From DATIXD01 sp035518875 (lineage in GTDB: Bacteria > Pseudomonadota > Gammaproteobacteria > Methylococcales > Methylococcaceae), in assembly GCA_035518875.1 (NCBI GenBank), contig DATIXD010000382.1, positions 1-15,118 of the forward strand: 15,118 nucleotides of DNA, written 5' to 3'. This document shows positions 7,831 to 14,698 of this stretch, piece by piece. Under the pieces are notes generated by a model. The model was not told the DNA's origin and searched no databases. It saw only the letters and a list, made by a program, of their open reading frames with translations. A program made the position numbers and the translations under genes. Each line of letters starts with the position of its first letter. Position 1 is the first letter of the stretch.

Positions 7831-8682
7831 TCAATCCTTGGGAAGAACGGGCTGCAAGCCCGCGCCTTCAACGCTCAGCAGAATCACCTCGATTTCTTCG
7901 GTGATTTCTTCCTGCCGCAAGGCACGGCAGCGGCGGGCGAAGTCGTCGGTTTTCTCGTGCAGGCGATGGATGGCACCCTCCAGATGCTGCATGCGCCTTT
8001 GATTCTCCGCCATCAACGAGGCATAGAAAATCTCGTGCAAGGCCGCGAACAGGTAATGATCCAACAATTCGGCGAAAAACCGTTCGGGGGTGAGATACAA
8101 GAAAGGGGGCTGGCCAAACTGGGCTGTCGCCGGCGCGCTGTCGACGAATGGCGGCAACAAGGACTTGCGGCTGATCCCTGACTCGCCATTGCGATGATGG
8201 AGCACCGTGAGCCTCAAGTTTTCACCTGATTTTTGCAACCCGCCGATCTCGCCGACCAACCGATAAAGCGTTGCGGCGACGTCTTCCGCTATGGTGGGGC
8301 CGGCAAACGGCACGATGGTTCCGGGAAATTTTTCCAGACGTGCGCACAGCTTGCTGCCCACGGCGATGACCGAGCATTCGCCGGATGGGTAGGTGGCGAG
8401 TTCGGTCAGCACTTCTTCATTGAAATCGCCGCAAAAGCCGCGCTCGGAACCGATGGCGAGAACCGCCTGCCGTTCCTGTTGAGCTGCGGGAATCAGGTAA
8501 GGATGAAAACTCAGAAAGTCGGCCGCGGCCGATTCGATGCAGTGCACGACCTGACCCTGGGCGTCCAGGAAACGCGCCAACTTGCGGGTTTCCATCAGGG
8601 CGAGGTTTTTCATGGCGCGCATGATTTCCCCGATCTCACCCAGTTGCCGGACGCGCCGTTCCAACTCGAGACGGCGGCTCAT
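7831..8682 (-). CDS. atpG: N-type F1Fo ATPase subunit gamma
   Basis: Gamma is the central rotor shaft of F1, turning inside the alpha3beta3 hexamer and coupling it to the c-ring. The 283 residues match family size. The N-terminal helix carries the gamma pattern (LGEIGEIMRAMKNLALMETRKL, roughly residues 14-35). The C-terminal helix has the expected LMAENQRRMQHLEGAIHRL and RQEEITEEIEVIL segments (about 223-270), which pair with it as the shaft coiled coil. The middle Rossmann-like part has AIGSERGFCGDFNE, equivalent to the usual SDRGLCGGFN. ATG 8682 overlaps the atpA stop as ATGA, so translation is coupled. It is the last gene of the operon, as in other N-ATPase operons. The sequence is divergent from housekeeping gamma, consistent with an alternate enzyme. 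Confidence 0.93.
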   Translation of the reverse strand: MSRRLELERRVRQLGEIGEIMRAMKNLALMETRKLARFLDAQGQVVHCIESAAADFLSFHPYLIPAAQQERQAVLAIGSERGFCGDFNEEVLTELATYPSGECSVIAVGSKLCARLEKFPGTIVPFAGPTIAEDVAATLYRLVGEIGGLQKSGENLRLTVLHHRNGESGISRKSLLPPFVDSAPATAQFGQPPFLYLTPERFFAELLDHYLFAALHEIFYASLMAENQRRMQHLEGAIHRLHEKTDDFARRCRALRQEEITEEIEVILLSVEGAGLQPVLPKD

Positions 8683-10175
8683 GGGGCTGGTTCCGGGTAG
8701 CCTTCCAACCCGGCGGTCACTGCCCGCCGCCAGGTTTCATGATCGTCATCCAGACTCAATCCGGAAGCTGCCAAGCGGCTTTCCAGCCGGGCCAACGCTC
8801 CGGCCATCTGCTCCGGCTCCATCGCATCGAATAACCCCCCGTTGAAAGCGGTCAGCCAGGCCAGATGAAATTCGACGGGCAACGGTGCGAGCCGGTCTTG
8901 TTTGAGGATTTCCCGCAGCAAGCGCCCCCGTTTCAAGGGTTTCTCCACCGAAGCATCCAGCCGCGTGCCGAAGCGGGTGAACACCTCCAGTTCCAGGAAC
9001 TGGAGATAATCGAGTTTCATCCGGCCCGCCTCGTCCTTGATGCGCGGATGTTGGGCGCGGCCGCCGATACGGGAAACCGAACGGGCGATGTCGATGGCGG
9101 GACGGAAACCGGCCGAGAACAAATTCTGATCCAGATAGATCTGGCCATCGGTGATAGAAATCAGGTTGGTGGGAATATAACCGGTGATATCTCCCTGTTG
9201 GGTTTCCACAATGGGCAGGGCGGTCATGGTGCCGCCGCCCGAGGCCGCGTTCAGGCAGGTACTGCGTTCCAGAAGCTCGGCGTGTACCGAAAAAATATCG
9301 CCGGGATAAGCTTCCCGCCCCGGCGGACGGCGCAGCAGCAGGGAAAGCTCGCGATAGGTTTTAGCATGGGTAGTGAGGTCGTCGTAAACGACCAGCGTGT
9401 CCCGCCCCCGGTCCATCCAGTATTCGGCGATGGCGCAGCCGGCGTAGGGCGCGAGATGTTTCAGCCCCGGAAGGGCGCTGGCTTCGGCCACCACCACCGT
9501 GGTGTATTCCGTCGCGCCGAAGCGATGCAGGATGTCGATGACGTTGACGACGGCGGAGCGCTTTTGGCCGATCAGTACGTAGACGCAGAAGACGTTCTTG
9601 CCGCGCTGATTGATCACGGCATCGATCGCCAGTGCACTCCGCCCCAGTCCTTCGTCGCCGATGATCAACTGCCGCTGACCCTTGCCGATGGGGATGAGGG
9701 TGTCGATGATTTTGACGCCGGTGTAAAGCGGCTTGTGAACGAAGTCGCGGCTGACGATCCTGGGCGAGTCCCGCTCCAAGGACTGGCGGCCGTTACCGGA
9801 AATAGGCGGCTGGCCGTCGAGCGGAAACCCCAAGGGATCGACGACACGCCCGAGGAGGCTGTCTCCGACCGGAACACTCAACGGCCGTTTGGCCAGGTGA
9901 ACGGCGGTGCCGGCGGTCAGACTTTCGGTCGCATGCAGCAAGATTGCGCCGAGTAATCCCCGTTTGAGATTGAACACCATCGCCTGGCTGCCGTCATCGA
10001 ACAACAGGACATCTTCCATGGCCGCGGAGGGCAGCCCCGAGACCCAGGCGATCCCGTCCCCCACCGACACCACACTGCCTTGTTCGGAGATACGCAAGGC
10101 GAGTCGGTAATTCTCCACCCAAGCCGACTGCCGGGCGAGCAAGTCGGAAATCATGGGGCGTTTAACCGGTGTCAT
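8679..10175 (-). CDS. atpA: N-type F1Fo ATPase subunit alpha, with unusual P-loop
   Basis: Alpha forms the noncatalytic sites of the F1 hexamer and supplies the arginine finger to the catalytic sites on beta. The 498 residues are near the family norm of about 510. Seen: beta-barrel N-domain to about 95, P-loop region 173-180, Walker B region LVVYDDLTTHA (261-271), PPGREAYPGD (284-293), and SVSRIGGRAQ (366-375) with arginine finger R369. The P-loop reads GDEGLGRS where F-type alpha usually has GDRQTGKT: the invariant Lys is R179 and the Thr is S180. The DNA (CGG AGT) supports this directly. Nucleotide binding at the noncatalytic sites may be altered. ATG 10175 overlaps atpF by 14 bp; ATG 10154 (codon 8) is an alternative, and neither has a strong Shine-Dalgarno. 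The gene ends in an ATGA overlap with atpG. Confidence 0.94.
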   Translation of the reverse strand: MTPVKRPMISDLLARQSAWVENYRLALRISEQGSVVSVGDGIAWVSGLPSAAMEDVLLFDDGSQAMVFNLKRGLLGAILLHATESLTAGTAVHLAKRPLSVPVGDSLLGRVVDPLGFPLDGQPPISGNGRQSLERDSPRIVSRDFVHKPLYTGVKIIDTLIPIGKGQRQLIIGDEGLGRSALAIDAVINQRGKNVFCVYVLIGQKRSAVVNVIDILHRFGATEYTTVVVAEASALPGLKHLAPYAGCAIAEYWMDRGRDTLVVYDDLTTHAKTYRELSLLLRRPPGREAYPGDIFSVHAELLERSTCLNAASGGGTMTALPIVETQQGDITGYIPTNLISITDGQIYLDQNLFSAGFRPAIDIARSVSRIGGRAQHPRIKDEAGRMKLDYLQFLELEVFTRFGTRLDASVEKPLKRGRLLREILKQDRLAPLPVEFHLAWLTAFNGGLFDAMEPEQMAGALARLESRLAASGLSLDDDHETWRRAVTAGLEGYPEPAP

Positions 10176-10911
10176 TTACGCACTCGGCAAAGCTTCTCAA
10201 CTCATCCTGCAGGTTGGCATGGAAAATCCAGGGCCCCAGATTGATACGCAGACCCGCCAGGAGCGCGGCATCCTCGCCGAAGCTGCATGTGACCGGAGCA
10301 CCGAGTACCCGTTCGAGCTTTTCCGCGAGCATGCTCCGACGCGCCTCGTCCAGCGGGTACGCGCTGACGACCCGGGCCTGACCGGAATGCCCTTCGCCAG
10401 CGAGCCGGATGGACTCCAGCGTCTCGGCGGGCAGACGTTCGATATGCGCGAGCGCGAGATCGAACAGGCGCGCGTCCAGTTCAGGGCCGGCCAGATCAGA
10501 CAGCAAACTGGAGACGAAACGGGTGCCTTGCGTCAGGCAGATTTCCTGATACTTGCGCAGGGAATCCTCGCGTTGCCTGGCCTCCACTGCCCTAGCCTTT
10601 TCCCGCTCGCTCTGGAGTTCGGCGTACAACGCAGCCATCAGACGCTCCCGTTGCTCGGCCATTTCGCTGTGCAAGGTTTCGCGAGCCGCCTGCTTTTCCT
10701 TATCCCAATCCGCCAACCGGCTCTCGTAGCGACTTTTCAGGGACTGTGCCTCATCCATCGACGCCCGGGCTGCGTTCAGATTCTTTTCAATCGCGGCTCG
10801 GCGCTGCGCGATCGCCGTCAATACCGGCTTGTACAGAAAATGCTTCAATATCCAGACGAGAACCAGGAAGTTGACGATTTCCAGCGAAAAGGTCGTCCAG
10901 TTCAATTCCAC
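10162..10911 (-). CDS. atpF: N-type F1Fo ATPase subunit b with fused delta-like C-terminal domain
   Basis: This is the peripheral stalk subunit that anchors F1 to subunit a. The 249 residues far exceed the usual b length of about 156. One membrane helix lies at about 8-28 (FSLEIVNFLVLVWILKHF), followed by the conserved YKPVLTAIAQRRAAIEKNL segment. A long charged coiled coil (about 30-125) comes next. The C-terminal part (about 178-242) resembles the end of subunit delta/OSCP: VVSAYPLDEA, LERVLGAPVTC, and AGLRINLGPWIFHANL in place of GGxxIxxGDxxxDxS. No separate atpH exists in the operon, so this protein probably does both jobs, as in other N-ATPases. The start is GTG 10911, fixed by AAGGAG 7 nt upstream; it follows atpE by 40 bp. 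The stop lies inside atpA. Confidence 0.9.
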   Translation of the reverse strand: MELNWTTFSLEIVNFLVLVWILKHFLYKPVLTAIAQRRAAIEKNLNAARASMDEAQSLKSRYESRLADWDKEKQAARETLHSEMAEQRERLMAALYAELQSEREKARAVEARQREDSLRKYQEICLTQGTRFVSSLLSDLAGPELDARLFDLALAHIERLPAETLESIRLAGEGHSGQARVVSAYPLDEARRSMLAEKLERVLGAPVTCSFGEDAALLAGLRINLGPWIFHANLQDELRSFAECVNDTG

Positions 10912-10918
10912 ACGAGAA

Positions 10919-10924
10919 CTCCTT
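10919..10924 (-). promoter_or_regulatory. Strong Shine-Dalgarno AAGGAG fixing the GTG start of atpF
   Basis: AAGGAG on the minus strand is 7 nt upstream of GTG 10911-10909. It is among the strongest ribosome sites in the operon and fixes a non-ATG start. Confidence 0.65.
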
Positions 10925-10951
10925 ATCCTGTTGCAACCATGGGCTATCCGG

Positions 10952-11218
10952 TTATTTCAGCAAATATTCCAGCAGCGGATTACGGAACAGGATGATCAGA
11001 ACGATCACCAGCACATAGATCGCCAACGATTCGATCATCGCCAGGCCGATGAACAGGATGCGCATGATGGATTTCTCCGCCTCCGGCTGACGCGACAGGG
11101 CCTCCAGGGCACTGGCGATGGCGCGTCCCATCGCGTAGGCCGGCAGGCTGACGCCCAGCGCGATGGCAAACACGGCGGACACGGAGGAAAGCAGGGTAAA
11201 CCAGGTCATGTCGCTCAT
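10952..11218 (-). CDS. atpE: N-type F1Fo ATPase subunit c, lacking the helix-1 Gln/Glu ligand
   Basis: Subunit c is the proteolipid of the rotor ring. The 88 residues form a two-helix hairpin joined by the conserved RQPEA loop (43-47). The ion-binding carboxylate in helix 2 is E63, in MIESLAIY, followed by S64, L65 and Y68. Aligned on RQPEA with the Na+-dependent Ilyobacter ring, E63, S64 and Y68 correspond to E65, S66 and Y70. T67 becomes L65, and Q32 becomes M30 (PAYAMGRA; N-ATPases commonly have Gln or Glu before GRA). The Na+ shell is therefore incomplete and H+ use is possible; specificity is inference. The start is ATG 11218, with GAGGA 7 nt upstream; the preceding in-frame TTG is less likely. 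It follows atpB by 3 bp. Confidence 0.93.
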   Translation of the reverse strand: MSDMTWFTLLSSVSAVFAIALGVSLPAYAMGRAIASALEALSRQPEAEKSIMRILFIGLAMIESLAIYVLVIVLIILFRNPLLEYLLK

Positions 11219-11221
11219 CAA

Positions 11222-11908
11222 TCAATCCTCTTGTTGTTGACCCAATTGGTGCGCTTGAATACCGCCAGCGACGTAGATCAACGCCAGCATTCCGAAAATG
11301 TAAGCCTGCACCAGGGCCTCGATGACGTGCAACATCAGCAGGGGAACCGGCGCGAGAAAACCGGCGACCATCAGCACCAACATGGCAGCCATTTCCAAGC
11401 TCATCATGTTGCCGAACAGGCGGACGGCCAACGCGATGGTGCGGGTGACCTCGCTGATCAGGTGAAAGGGCAGCAGAATCGGGCTGGGACTCAGATAATG
11501 GCGCAGATAATTCTTGAATCCCTGGGCGCGGATGCCGAACCAGTGCACCGACAGAAATACCAGAATCGCCAGCGCCGAAGTCGCGGACAGGTCGCGGGTC
11601 GGTGAGTCCAGCCCGGGGATCAGTCCGCTCAAATTGGCTAATGCTAAGAATATCCACAAACTGCCGATGAACGGCAGCAGTTGTTCCACGTGTTCCGGCG
11701 CGGCGCTGCGAACGGCATCTTCAATAGTGGACACGATGCCCTCCGCTACGGTCTGCACCGGTCCCGGCTCCAAGCTCAGACGGCGCGTCACCAGCCAGGC
11801 TGCAATGCCCAGAGCCGCCATGATCCCCCAGGTGGTCGCCACCGTGACGGTAATTTTGACGCCACCGACTGCGAACAGCGTGGTAATGGATAAACCCTCC
11901 CTGACCAT
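11222..11908 (-). CDS. atpB: N-type F1Fo ATPase subunit a
   Basis: Subunit a is the stator channel that passes ions to and from the c-ring. The 228 residues have about five to six membrane helices, typical of the shorter N-ATPase form (E. coli has 271). The essential stator arginine is R163 in AVRLFGNMMS, equivalent to E. coli R210 in LRLFGN. The preceding SEVTRTIAL and the final helix (HVIEALVQAYIFGMLALIYV, about 194-213) match the family, with E197 and Q201 as polar channel residues. ATG 11908 has AAGGAG 6 nt upstream. The gene begins only 3 bp after atpQ, exactly where atpR is expected in N-ATPase operons, and ends 3 bp before atpE. Confidence 0.94.
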   Translation of the reverse strand: MVREGLSITTLFAVGGVKITVTVATTWGIMAALGIAAWLVTRRLSLEPGPVQTVAEGIVSTIEDAVRSAAPEHVEQLLPFIGSLWIFLALANLSGLIPGLDSPTRDLSATSALAILVFLSVHWFGIRAQGFKNYLRHYLSPSPILLPFHLISEVTRTIALAVRLFGNMMSLEMAAMLVLMVAGFLAPVPLLMLHVIEALVQAYIFGMLALIYVAGGIQAHQLGQQQED

Positions 11909-11911
11909 GGC

Positions 11912-12184
11912 CTACTCCTTGGTGAACAGGTAGACGTTCACTGCGCCGATGACGATGCCTATCACGATCAAGCTCAGCGTCCAGCGCATGGAATAACCTG
12001 CGCAAAGCTCGTCCAGCCACTGCCCCAGGTAAGCGCCTCCGACCACGGGCAGCATGAACAAGAGCCCAAGCGTGCCGATATAAATGGTCTGCCCCAGCAG
12101 GGTCGGCTGTTCTCTTTTGGCTTTGCGCATGCGCTTGGCCTGGCGCTCGATGCGTTGGCGCAATTCTTCGTCGGGATCTGTCAT
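11912..12184 (-). CDS. atpQ: AtpQ (AtpI/AtpZ-like) small membrane protein of the ATPase operon
   Basis: This 90-residue protein has a charged N-terminus (about 1-27, rich in Arg/Lys/Glu) and two membrane helices at about 31-57 and 66-87. LPVVGGAYLGQWLDE (about 44-58) fits the AtpI-type pattern (P, small residues, GxxLD), and MRWTLSLIVIG followed by the final segment fits helix 2. AtpI-like proteins are not part of the finished enzyme; they help c-ring assembly or Mg2+ handling in studied systems. In N-ATPases this gene is called atpQ. ATG 12184 overlaps the atpC stop as ATGA, with GGAG 8 nt upstream. An identification as AtpR is less likely because the PxxxGxxLGxxLD-type motif belongs to AtpI/Q. 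Confidence 0.82.
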   Translation of the reverse strand: MTDPDEELRQRIERQAKRMRKAKREQPTLLGQTIYIGTLGLLFMLPVVGGAYLGQWLDELCAGYSMRWTLSLIVIGIVIGAVNVYLFTKE

Positions 12185-12588
12185 GAGATGATCTCCTCAT
12201 GGCCGATTTTCCACATGCGTTTTAGGATTTCCTGCTCCAGTTGTTGCAGGCTCTCCTTCATGCCGCGCAGTTCTTCTTCCTCCGCCAGCAATTGCTGCTG
12301 CAGTGCGGTGGTGATACGTTCATAATCATCATCCAGGAAATAGCGGCGTGTGCTGAGGTTGAGCACGTTGTCCGCGAAATAGAGCACGGCGCCCGGCACC
12401 GCCAGGTAATGCCACGATTCCGGCCCATCGCTGAATCGGGCGAGCCCGAAGCTCAGGCAGGTCATGAAGCGGGTATGGCCGGCCAGAACGCCGAAACTGC
12501 CTGAATCGTCCTCGCCGACGAAGGAGCGAACGCCCTCGATCCGTCGCATCGAAGTCGAGTCCCGAAGAACCAGGGTGAAATCCCTCAT
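12181..12588 (-). CDS. atpC: N-type F1Fo ATPase subunit epsilon
   Basis: Epsilon joins gamma to the c-ring and can inhibit hydrolysis through its C-terminal helices. The 135 residues are close to the E. coli 139. The N-terminal beta sandwich spans about 1-85, with GSFGVLAGHTRFMTCL (about 30-45) matching the conserved GxxGILPxHAPxxxxL. A charged helical hairpin follows from about 87 to the end. ATG 12588 overlaps the atpD stop as ATGA and has a G-rich run (GGGGGGCGGG) just upstream. The frame is open further back, but the family N-terminus (FTLVLRDSTSMRRIEG) fits this start. The second place in the operon, after atpD, is diagnostic of N-ATPases. Confidence 0.92.
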   Translation of the reverse strand: MRDFTLVLRDSTSMRRIEGVRSFVGEDDSGSFGVLAGHTRFMTCLSFGLARFSDGPESWHYLAVPGAVLYFADNVLNLSTRRYFLDDDYERITTALQQQLLAEEEELRGMKESLQQLEQEILKRMWKIGHEEIIS

Positions 12589-13979
12589 GGCCCGCCCCCC
12601 ATCATGCCACGCATATAGCATGCCGCCTCGGGCAAGTCATCGTAACGGCCCCTCATGAAGTCCTCGCAGTCATGCAAGGTCGCCTCCAGCGGCACGGACA
12701 CGCCCTTGATTCCGGTATGCGCCGCCGTGACCCAGAACGGCTGGGTCAGGTACCGCTGCAACTTGCGGGCGCGTATGACGATACGACGGTCCTTCTCGGA
12801 CAGTTCCGCCAGACCCAGCATGGTGATGATGTCTTCCAACTCGTGATAGCGCGCAAGGTGCTCGCGGACGCCTTCGGCGACGGTGTAATGGCGCTCGCCC
12901 AGCGAGTGCCGGTCCATCATTTTGCTGCCCGAAAGCAAAGGGTCGACGGCGGGATAAATGCCCTTGGCCGCCTGCGTTCTGGACAGGATCACCGTCGTGT
13001 CCAAGTGACCGAGAATGGCGTTGACCGCAGGATCGGTCATGTCGTCGGCCGGCACGTAAACCGCCTGTACCGAGGTGACGGCCCCGGCCTGGGTGGTGGT
13101 GATACGGTCCTCGAGTTCCGCCACCTCGGTGGACAGGGTGGGCTGGTAGCCGACCGTAGCCGGCATCCGGCCTAAGAGGCTGGAAATCTCGCTGCCCGCC
13201 TGCACGAAGCGGAACACGTTGTCCACCACGAACAGCACCTCCTTTTGCAGCCGGTCGCGCAAGTATTCGGCGTAGGTCAATGCCGACAAGGCGATGCGGA
13301 AACGCACGCCGGGCGACTCGTCCATCTGGCCGAACACCATCAGAGTCTGCGGCATCACGCCGGCCGCTTCCATTTCACGCCACAGTTCATGGGCCTCGCG
13401 GATGCGCTCGCCGACGCCAGCGAACACCGAAACGCCTTTATGTATCGCGGCGATGGCATGCATGAACTCCATCACCAGAACCGTCTTGCCCACCCCAGCC
13501 CCGCCGAATAGGCCGGTCTTGCCGCCTTTGACGAAAGGGCAAAGCAGGTCGATGACCTTGATGCCGGTTTCCAGAACGCCGCTGACGCCCAGGGCATCAT
13601 GCAGGGGAGATGGCTTGCGGTGAATGTTGCGGAATTCCGTCGCCGGTAAAGGCTCGCCGCCGTCCAGGGGTTTGCCGAAAATGTTCAGGAGCCTTCCGAG
13701 GCAATCGGCCGACACGGGCACCTTCAGCGGCGCACCCAAATCGTAAATGGGCATGCCGCGCCGAAGGCCTGAGGTTCTGTGCAGGGTAATGGCGCGGACA
13801 TGGCGCTCGTCGAGATGCTGATGCACCTCGAACAAATAGGTTTCGTGGTCGAGGCGTGCGCACAGGGCTTGGCGCAAGGCGGGCAATCGGTGGCAGGCGA
13901 TGACCACTACCGGTCCATGAACCTCGGCGATGACGCCGATCGGCTCTGTTACGCCCTGGATCGAATTTACAGCGTTCAC
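12585..13979 (-). CDS. atpD: N-type F1Fo ATPase subunit beta
   Basis: Beta is the catalytic subunit of F1. The 464 residues match the family. P-loop GGAGVGKT is at 159-166 with the expected Lys165, catalytic glutamate E191 is in GVGERIRE, and Walker B is LFVVD (249-253). Further conserved segments are LLGRMPATVGYQPTL (268-282), DRITTTQAGAVTSVQAVYVP (291-310) and RARKLQRYLTQPF (403-415). The DELSEED coupling motif reads AELSEKD (391-397), less acidic than usual. The start is GTG 13979; no clear Shine-Dalgarno is visible and no better in-frame start precedes the beta-barrel. As the first gene of the operon it is transcribed from the 13980-14230 region. It ends in an ATGA overlap with atpC. Confidence 0.95.
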   Translation of the reverse strand: MNAVNSIQGVTEPIGVIAEVHGPVVVIACHRLPALRQALCARLDHETYLFEVHQHLDERHVRAITLHRTSGLRRGMPIYDLGAPLKVPVSADCLGRLLNIFGKPLDGGEPLPATEFRNIHRKPSPLHDALGVSGVLETGIKVIDLLCPFVKGGKTGLFGGAGVGKTVLVMEFMHAIAAIHKGVSVFAGVGERIREAHELWREMEAAGVMPQTLMVFGQMDESPGVRFRIALSALTYAEYLRDRLQKEVLFVVDNVFRFVQAGSEISSLLGRMPATVGYQPTLSTEVAELEDRITTTQAGAVTSVQAVYVPADDMTDPAVNAILGHLDTTVILSRTQAAKGIYPAVDPLLSGSKMMDRHSLGERHYTVAEGVREHLARYHELEDIITMLGLAELSEKDRRIVIRARKLQRYLTQPFWVTAAHTGIKGVSVPLEATLHDCEDFMRGRYDDLPEAACYMRGMMGGGP

Positions 13980-14230
13980 TTGCGATCAACCCGGCTGTTG
14001 GAGCGCATGCATGGGCGGGATGCGCAGATACCCGGAACCGCTCGGCTGGTTTCGGACTTTTCTATGCTAACACCAACACCCAAGTGATGGGAAAATCAGC
14101 CCTGGGCCGGCTTGGCACTTTGCGCTTTCATCGGTCGCTGCGCCGATCTTGCCGGCGCGCTCCCGGCCGCCAACCCGAAAGGCAATCCCTTATTCAGGGC
14201 CTGGGACGGATTCCCGGATTCTTGACCACA
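13980..14230. other. Intergenic region upstream of the ATPase operon
   Basis: No gene is supported here; the open frames read as extensions of other frames. This stretch should contain the operon promoter. The best minus-strand candidate is TTCCCA (14093-14088), 18 nt, TAGCAT (14069-14064), 4 of 6 matches in each box, which is weak. No operator-like repeat was seen. Confidence 0.3.
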
Positions 14231-14264
14231 GGATTGAAACGTCCCTTCGGGATCGTCTCAATCC
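14231..14264. repeat. Long imperfect hairpin after the hypothetical gene
   Basis: Arms GGATTGA and TCAATCC (7 bp) continue after one mismatch with ACG/CGT. After a single bulged base, TCCC pairs with GGGA around a TTC loop. It begins 8 nt beyond the minus-strand stop of the hypothetical gene and could stop transcription before the ATPase promoter. No T-run follows on either strand, so a standard intrinsic terminator is not assured. It may instead be a dispersed stem-loop repeat. Confidence 0.45.
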
Positions 14265-14271
14265 TTATTGG

Positions 14272-14649
14272 TTAGCCACCACGCCAATTCCTCGCGTTGA
14301 GCCTTTCGACGGCCGCGTTGTAGCGAGCTTGGGCGGTGCTGGCATCGTCTTTCGCATTCGTATTGAGGAGGTCGTAGACGTGTTCTGCGACGACTGAGGC
14401 AACTGCGTGAACAGCATCATGTCGCGTTAGCCCTTCTTTGTTCAGGCGCGCCATCGCTTGGATCACCGGCTCCAAGTTTGCTGCGATTTGGTTCTCTACG
14501 ATTACATGAAAGGTGGCGTGCAGCTTGAGATTCGGGAGCTTAATGCGCGCACGACGATGATACTGTTCGACGAGGAGGATTCGCTCCTGTTCATCGAGTT
14601 CGAGCCACGCCACAGGGTCGGGCGTGCGCTCAGGATCGTAGTGGTTCAA
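14272..14649 (-). CDS. Conserved hypothetical helical protein, DUF1841-like histidine pattern
   Basis: This is a 125-residue soluble protein, predicted all-helical. An acidic N-terminus (YDPERTPDPVAWLELDEQER, about 4-23) leads to H31, then a core with LHATFHVIVENQ (43-54) and RHDAVHAVASVVAEH (76-90). The spaced H44/H48/E52 and H77/H81/H90 recall the HxxxHxxxEQ and HxAxH layout I associate with DUF1841 proteins; this is a tentative resemblance. Such clusters on facing helices could bind a metal or support a helical bundle. The start is TTG 14649, with GGGG 5 nt upstream; no ATG occurs before the conserved core. The gene's surroundings are lower in GC than the ATPase operon. It is separated from atpD by about 290 bp, so it is probably a separate transcript. 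Confidence 0.75.
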   Translation of the reverse strand: MNHYDPERTPDPVAWLELDEQERILLVEQYHRRARIKLPNLKLHATFHVIVENQIAANLEPVIQAMARLNKEGLTRHDAVHAVASVVAEHVYDLLNTNAKDDASTAQARYNAAVERLNARNWRGG

Positions 14650-14680
14650 GGCAACCCCGCTGGGTGGCTAACTTGTATTG

Positions 14681-14698
14681 GCCGACCGACGGGTCGGC
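14681..14698. repeat. Hairpin upstream of the hypothetical gene
   Basis: GCCGACC (14681-14687) pairs with GGTCGGC (14692-14698) around the 4-nt loop GACG. It lies about 30 bp upstream of the TTG start on the minus strand. A second stem (TTCTGC 14712-14717 with GCAGAA 14727-14732) is adjacent. The two could be leader structure or a regulator site. Confidence 0.35.

Noticed and set aside
8865..9956. 363-codon plus-strand frame opposite atpA
   Set aside because: Antisense shadow of atpA; composition is typical of reverse-frame translations in GC-rich genes and there is no ribosome site.
11912..12184. Reading the 90-residue gene as atpR
   Set aside because: Its two helices, with a G-rich first helix ending in GQWLD and an RWTL-type second helix, fit AtpI/AtpQ rather than AtpR.
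14231..14264. CRISPR repeat, suggested by GGATTGAAAC/GTCTCAATCC
   Set aside because: GGATTGAAAC resembles the end of many CRISPR repeats, but there is one copy only, no spaced repeats and no cas gene in the window.
14272..14672. Inverted GGTGGCTAAC at both ends of the hypothetical gene as integron attC or transposon ends
   Set aside because: The 10-bp match does not extend. GGCTAAC and GTTAGCC do not fit the RYYYAAC/GTTRRRY core sites, and no target duplication, integrase or transposase is seen.
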